Shown: positions 59,121 to 64,000 of the stretch, piece by piece
Numbering within the stretch: position 1 is the stretch's first letter
How the letters are laid out: every line of letters begins with the position of its first letter
Origin: Cryptomeria japonica
Lineage: Eukaryota > Streptophyta > Pinopsida > Cupressales > Cupressaceae
Direction: 5' to 3'
Length of the DNA: 64,000 nucleotides
Assembly: GCF_030272615.1 (NCBI RefSeq)
Contig: NC_081410.1
Coordinates: 259,023,533-259,087,532 of the forward strand
Position numbers and translations under genes: made by a program
Notes under the pieces: model-generated
What the model was told of the DNA's origin: nothing
Database searches by the model: none
The model's input: only the letters and a program-made list of their open reading frames with translations

Positions 59121-59527
59121 ATGTCCTCAGAATTTAGATTGAAGTAATGAATGTTTTGTCCTTCGACATCGAATAGTTATTAATAATAATTAATAAAATT
59201 ACAACATGATTCTAGATATTTTGCCCTTTAGGTATTACTTTTGTACTTTTCAGAGTTTTCAAAATAAGAGACTCATAAATCATAATCGTATTTCATTTCA
59301 TGGACAAACTAGTAAATCGAGGGAGATTCAGAAATAACTACTAGATTGAGGAATGCAAGTTGCAATAGAGATTGACTGCGCCAATCTAGTCAAATAGAAA
59401 TTTTGATTAAAATCTAGAACACCTACATCCCACCTTTTTTGCTTTTTTTAATCTCGTGGTCCAATTTGAGGGTTAGCATTTTCAAGTTTTTATCTAGCAT
59501 TATTTTGAATTATTAACAATAACAACG
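59121..59527. other. Region upstream of the long amber-interrupted frame
   Basis: AT-rich. No TATA box, LTR end or primer site was clearly recognised. The bases just before the ATG (AACAACG) fit a plant start-codon context. Confidence 0.35.
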
Positions 59528-62500
59528 ATGGGGAAAATGAGAAGCAGTAGTTCAATAGGAAGCCAAGTGAAAAACAAAATGTACCTAACCAAATTGATTA
59601 AAACAACAGGTTTCACTGATGAATACCATGATATTTATGACCCTGCTATCCATGGTGAAAAGCGTATCGTAGATATTAGATATGCATTGTCTAGTAAGGC
59701 AGCAGATGTATCCAAGGCAAAATTTACTGTTTTCAACCCAATGTTAAAACAAAGAACAAATAAAATCACATCGTGGGATGTTGGATTGGGAAGCATGGTG
59801 TTACCTAAAGTATTCCCTTGCCCTGATTTTGTCATGCTTTGCGCTGAAAATTATGATGAAGATAAAAAAGCAATTGTCAACAAAAATACAAAAGAGGAAA
59901 TTCTATCCATAAATGAGGGAGAATTTTCTCGTTTGTTGAACCTAGGATTTGAAGCCCAAAACTCAAACATCCAAATTGACCTAGGAAAGCTAGCAAGGAA
60001 TTATGAGAGTCTCGATCCAAGTCATAGAGATTCATTTATCAAAGCTCTAATAAAGAGTGGTATTCTGTTGGATCAAAATCATAAGCTTCCTTATGATTCT
60101 AACATTTTTGTTCCATGGGTTGGGGATACTATTTCCTTGCTTTCATTTTGCCTGGGATTGGAAAATGATAGGGATGTGGGTGCAAGCCTTCTTGAAATGA
60201 TTTATAATATCTATTATGTAGGTCAACCAGTAACATATAATTTTTTTGAGCAAATTGTTCAATCCATGCAAAAACAATTACTAATGATCAAAAAAGGTTC
60301 TTGTAAGACATTTAGGTTATCATCCTACTTATGCTATCTCCTTCTATCCAAGTATTGTGCAATATTCGAGACCAAGAATCTTCACATTGTGAACTATAAG
60401 ATTGATGAGAAGACTTGGAATAGAACAGAGTGTCCAATATATGAATGGACACCAAAGATAAGGATGCATGATAACAGAAAGAAATACAACCATTTTGTAG
60501 ACTTCTTTTTGGCACCAATGTATAATGAAATTACAAGCACTCCAATGCCTAGGTTGCCCGTGTCTTGTAGAGATTGCATTCAACTCAGAAGTCAAATAGA
60601 ATTGGCTGACTAGTTCTTCATGGAAGAATTCATTGTGTTAAGGTTTTACGGATCGGCAGTAAAACCATACAGACTTCCAAAACATGTGATAGAGAGGGTA
60701 TTTGCATTGGATTATGTACAACAATTGGAGAGCACAGATAGGCACTTCCATGGTCAGCAAAAGAAGAGCATATTTCCTTCCTTGCCTATCTCATGTGGAG
60801 GGTTCACATTTGAGAGAAAAGCATTCAATGTGGCACATGATTTTTTGACAATTTTTAACTTTGGTGATGAGGGTCTCTGGCAATATGATCCAATCGGTGT
60901 AGTTCTAGCAAGGCTTAAGAAAAATGGGAACTCTTCAGTGTTATGTCAACATGAAAGTAAACCATTGCTAGAAAAGCTTAGAAACATGGACTCCTGGGAT
61001 GAGGTTAAAAAAGAGATGGAGAAAATTGTAGCTGACAATAACATTTCAAAAAAAGAAATTTCATCACAAATTATGGCATTGCACACACAGAGGACAACTG
61101 AGGAGGGCCAGAGCATCCAAAATAGGAGGTCCTACAATTTCTACCAAAAATCTGCTAATCCATCTAACAAATCTATTCCCAAATTAATTTTGCAAGAATG
61201 TAAAGAGATTTTTTGGACTCAAACCAAAATAAATGATTTTTGGACTATGAGGAAGAATCTCGGTGAACCAAAGACCAGTGCAGAATTTGAGACCATCGAT
61301 GAGGATGTAGAGTTTAACAAATTGTGGAATATGGAGCATCCCACAACAACATATGATAGGAGTGAAGATGATGATGAGTATGAGGTTGAGCCCACTCCAA
61401 CAACTACTACAGTCCCTAAAATATTAGGTGGAGTCAATGAGTCCATGAAAGAAAAACATAGCAAAGGGGCAAGAATTGTGGAAAAAATGGGTTTTGAAGG
61501 TGGTGGTCTAGGTGCCAAAAGAGAGGGAATTTGGTATTTACTTCAGGTACAACTTCCATCAGATTTAAAAACAAAAACTCATGTTAAACTAGTCATTGGA
61601 CTTGATTCTTTAAATTCATCACGGATAGGTACTACTTATTACCCTCAAGGTCCACCTACATTTGTTTCAGGGTCAAATCCACAACCACCACCACATCATG
61701 GTATTCCCATTGGTGGTGAATCAAGTGCCACTGCCACAGGTGGGGAATCTGGGGATAGTATTCCCATTATTGTTCAGTCAAGTGTCATTGTGATTGGTGG
61801 GGTTGACATGGGTACTACTACTGATACTAGTTATCTTGGTGTTGGACAAGGGCTACAAAAAAATATCTCTCACAAGAGGCCACTAGTGGTAGATACTCAT
61901 ACTATTCAGAATCCTATATCAAGTGCCACTAACACTACAAAACAATCATTTGTAGCTTCAGATCACACACCTCAAAAGATTATGAAAACTACACATGAAA
62001 GTGTCAGTGGGAGTGGGATAGGATTAGGAATTGTTGTTAGTAATCCTACTCAAGCATTAGTTAAAACCATAGGCATAAGTGGAACTGGAGCCTTTGTTAT
62101 TCCTATGTCACCTTTCAAACATTCAATTGCTTCAGCAAGCCCAGATTTTCAATTCCATGATTACTATAAAAAATATGAACACACAACAAAAGAAAATGAA
62201 GAAAAAAAGAAAGCATTTCATAGGGGTGCCCTGACTGAAGTTTTAGATGAACAACCTGCAAGGAACAGGGTATTTCCAACATATGACCCATAGAAAGATA
62301 TGATGAAGTGCATGGTTGTTATGCCCCCGGTCCCAACCAAAGATAAAAATCCACCACACAGTCAGATAAATCCCTCTGAATTTCAAGTTAGCACCCTCCA
62401 AATGGATTTTTCTAAACTACATAATGTGGACAAAATTAGTGTGTCAAAAAGGACTAACAAAGTGGTCTACACTTCACTGCTAAAGGTGGAGAGAGAAAAA

Positions 62501-62977
62501 AATCAACTAGAGAAACAAATAGAAAAGTTATAGGCAAACCTGACAAATGAAAAATCAAGGAGGAAAGCAACAAATAACAAGTACAATGATTTATAGAAAA
62601 GGATAAAAAATTCGAGATCTGTAGTAGAAATTGCAAAGCAGGAGAAGATGGATGCAGAATTGAAGGACCTGACAGAAAAACTGGATAAAAGAAGTAAAAA
62701 ATTTGATGTGGAAAGAGCCAGTTCTCAAAAATTATACAAAAGTTATGAGTCTGTTGCTACCAAAATAAGAAAAATACAAGACCTATTAGATCGTGGGAAG
62801 GAAAAAGAAAAACATTTGCAAGAGGAAGTAGAGGAAGAAAGAAAAAAATGTGCACAAATGAAAGAAGACCTGCACAATGCAAATGATAAAATAAAAACTT
62901 TGGAGGATAGATTGAAAGATAATATGAAAAATACAACAAAGTATATACAAGAAAATATTTGGCAACAAATAATGTAG
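59528..62977 (+). pseudogene. Unrecognised 1,149-codon frame with four in-frame TAGs, G-patch-like motif and coiled coil
   Basis: One frame runs from ATG 59528 (MGKMRSSSSIGSQVKNKMYL) to a TAG at 62975-62977. Internal stops are only TAG: 60611-60613, 62291-62293, 62531-62533 and 62594-62596. There is no TAA, TGA or frameshift. Residues 1-600 look like a globular, mainly helical protein (FPCPDFVMLCAENYDEDKKA; RLPKHVIERVFALDYVQQLE). An acidic, Thr-rich stretch (EDDDEYEVEPTPTTTT) follows. Around residues 645-672 (nt 61461-61545) is a G-patch-like motif, RIVEKMGFEGGGLGAKREGI. A Gly/Ser/Thr-rich low-complexity region reaches about residue 860, and residues 967-1140 form a Glu/Lys-rich coiled coil. 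The function is unknown. It might be a Gag-like or accessory protein of a mobile element or a decayed host gene. Each TAG fits a mutated CAG glutamine codon. Confidence is for a once-coding frame. Confidence 0.7.
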
Positions 62978-63002
62978 AGGAGTGACAAGTTGTGTGATGA
63001 TG

Positions 63003-64000
63003 AATACTAAGGGGGGGGGGGGGGGGGGGGGTGAATTAGTATACCAAAAAACACTGCACTTAAACACTTACACAGTCTAAAGATAAATAGGTAAAACAAT
63101 TTAACAAATAGACTGGTTATTACACATGCAAACCAAAATGCAAATAAAGCATTCACCCACAAAAGCAATACAACCATAACACAAGATATTTGACGTGGAA
63201 ACCCAAATGGGAAAAACCACGGTGAGATGGAAATCACAAGTCACTATCTGTAGAATAGAAACCAGATCAGTTAAGGTCTTACAATGTTCTTCACCAGAAC
63301 AGATCCTGTTAGGAATATCAATCTCTGTTAGGAGATAAGTTCGATCAAGGAATACCTTGCTAGAGGATTTTGGATTCACATAGGTGAACCACCTTGTCAG
63401 AGGATTTTACAAAAGGCTTTTGGGCCTACCCGGTTAAGGGCTACAGACTTGTCAAAGATGTGAGTAATCAACAAGTGTTTGATCTATCTAATAGCACAGA
63501 CTGCTCGGTTAGATCCTTGATAGCTCATTCTTAATGCACTCCTGCATTACTTCAGTCTTCTACACATTCATATTCTTTCCAACTCCTCAACCACCTTAAA
63601 CCCTAGCAACAACATAAAATCTCGCTATATCCACATCAACAACCTAAAACCATAGACATGATGTCCTTATAAAGGAATCTGATTTCATGTCAGTCCAATA
63701 GGATTACATTACAATTTCCTAGGTTCAATGAATCTAGACATACTCAGTAACATGACACAAAAAGCACTGCCAGTTTGTCGGCACCATCAAACAATCGGTG
63801 GATTGGTAACTCATCACAAAATGCCGGTTGGTAACTCATCACAGAGTATTACCGGTTCATACAAAATACCGGTTGCCGGTTTATCAAAAATGAAGACTGG
63901 TAGAAATGTGTTATGCCACTTTTCTCCCTTGTAATGCTTGAGATCTATGAACCGCTTGGGGTTGACATGCCACTTCAGACTGGGAAACACATTCTGCAAA
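63003..64000 (+). repeat. Second copy of the unclassified dispersed repeat, starting with a poly-G run
   Basis: It starts ATACTAA, then 21 G at 63011-63031, then TGAATTAGTAT, so ATACTAA and TTAGTAT form a 7-bp inverted repeat around the G run. GACGTGGAAACCCAAATGGG lies near 63192, matching the copy at 36,873-38,424 in motif and relative position, and similar 'gttagg / gaggatttt' phrases follow. Several accggt words occur near 63,850-63,900, as in the copia LTR-like region at 49.6 kb. It is cut by the window edge. Confidence 0.6.

Noticed and set aside
62743-63237. Minus-strand frames opposite the coiled coil and the poly-G tract
   Set aside because: The Phe/Ser/Leu-rich peptides are the antisense of Lys/Glu-rich coding DNA, and the run of prolines is the antisense of the G tract.

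Overview
The window looks like intergenic DNA of a large-genome seed plant, possibly a gymnosperm. Almost everything that can be identified is retrotransposon-derived: LTRs up to 4 kb long, tRNA-Met-type primer sites, Ty3/gypsy and Ty1/copia proteins, nested insertions and AT-rich decayed spacers. No tRNA, rRNA, CRISPR array or convincing multi-exon host gene was seen. The species cannot be told from the sequence.

Left part (1-31,385). A minus-strand copia-like LTR with its primer site runs off the left edge (1-1060), and a short copia Gag remnant follows. The main structure is a 28.9-kb tandem array of one chromodomain-bearing Ty3/gypsy family: four LTRs of about 4 kb and three internal regions in the order L-I-L-I-L-I-L (2461-31,380). 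The whole array is flanked by a single 5-bp target duplication, ATCAA, at its two outer ends. The three Gag-Pol copies share stop codons, so the array most likely grew in place, in steps, by unequal recombination from one insertion that was already defective. Copy 1 is one unbroken frame of about 1,570 codons spoiled only by nonsense and missense changes. Copy 2 keeps an open RNase H-integrase-chromodomain segment. Copy 3 has lost protease and most of reverse transcriptase.

Middle part (31,386-49,054). A minus-strand relic of a related long LTR is split by a plus-strand solo LTR of the same superfamily (target duplication CATAA), which is itself split by an unclassified dispersed repeat. Next is a complete but decayed minus-strand Ty3/gypsy element (40.9-49.05 kb) of Tat/Athila-like type. 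Its order is gag, protease, archaeal-type RNase H, reverse transcriptase, Ty3-type RNase H, integrase. The extra RNase H lies upstream of reverse transcriptase, which differs from the usual Tat order.

Right part (49,055-64,000). This holds a copia LTR-like start and a long copia Gag with a coiled coil and broken zinc knuckle, a 254-bp tandem duplication, a 42-bp degenerate minisatellite that reads as 14-residue protein repeats, an orphan ORF with a possible TATA box, a protease-region fragment, and a 265-bp tandem repeat split by a hairpin-ended solo-LTR-like insertion. It also holds an unrecognised frame of 1,149 codons (59,528-62,977) whose only internal stops are four TAGs. That frame carries a G-patch-like motif and a long C-terminal coiled coil. 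A second copy of the dispersed repeat, starting with a run of 21 G, fills the right edge. Comparisons between copies were made by eye.
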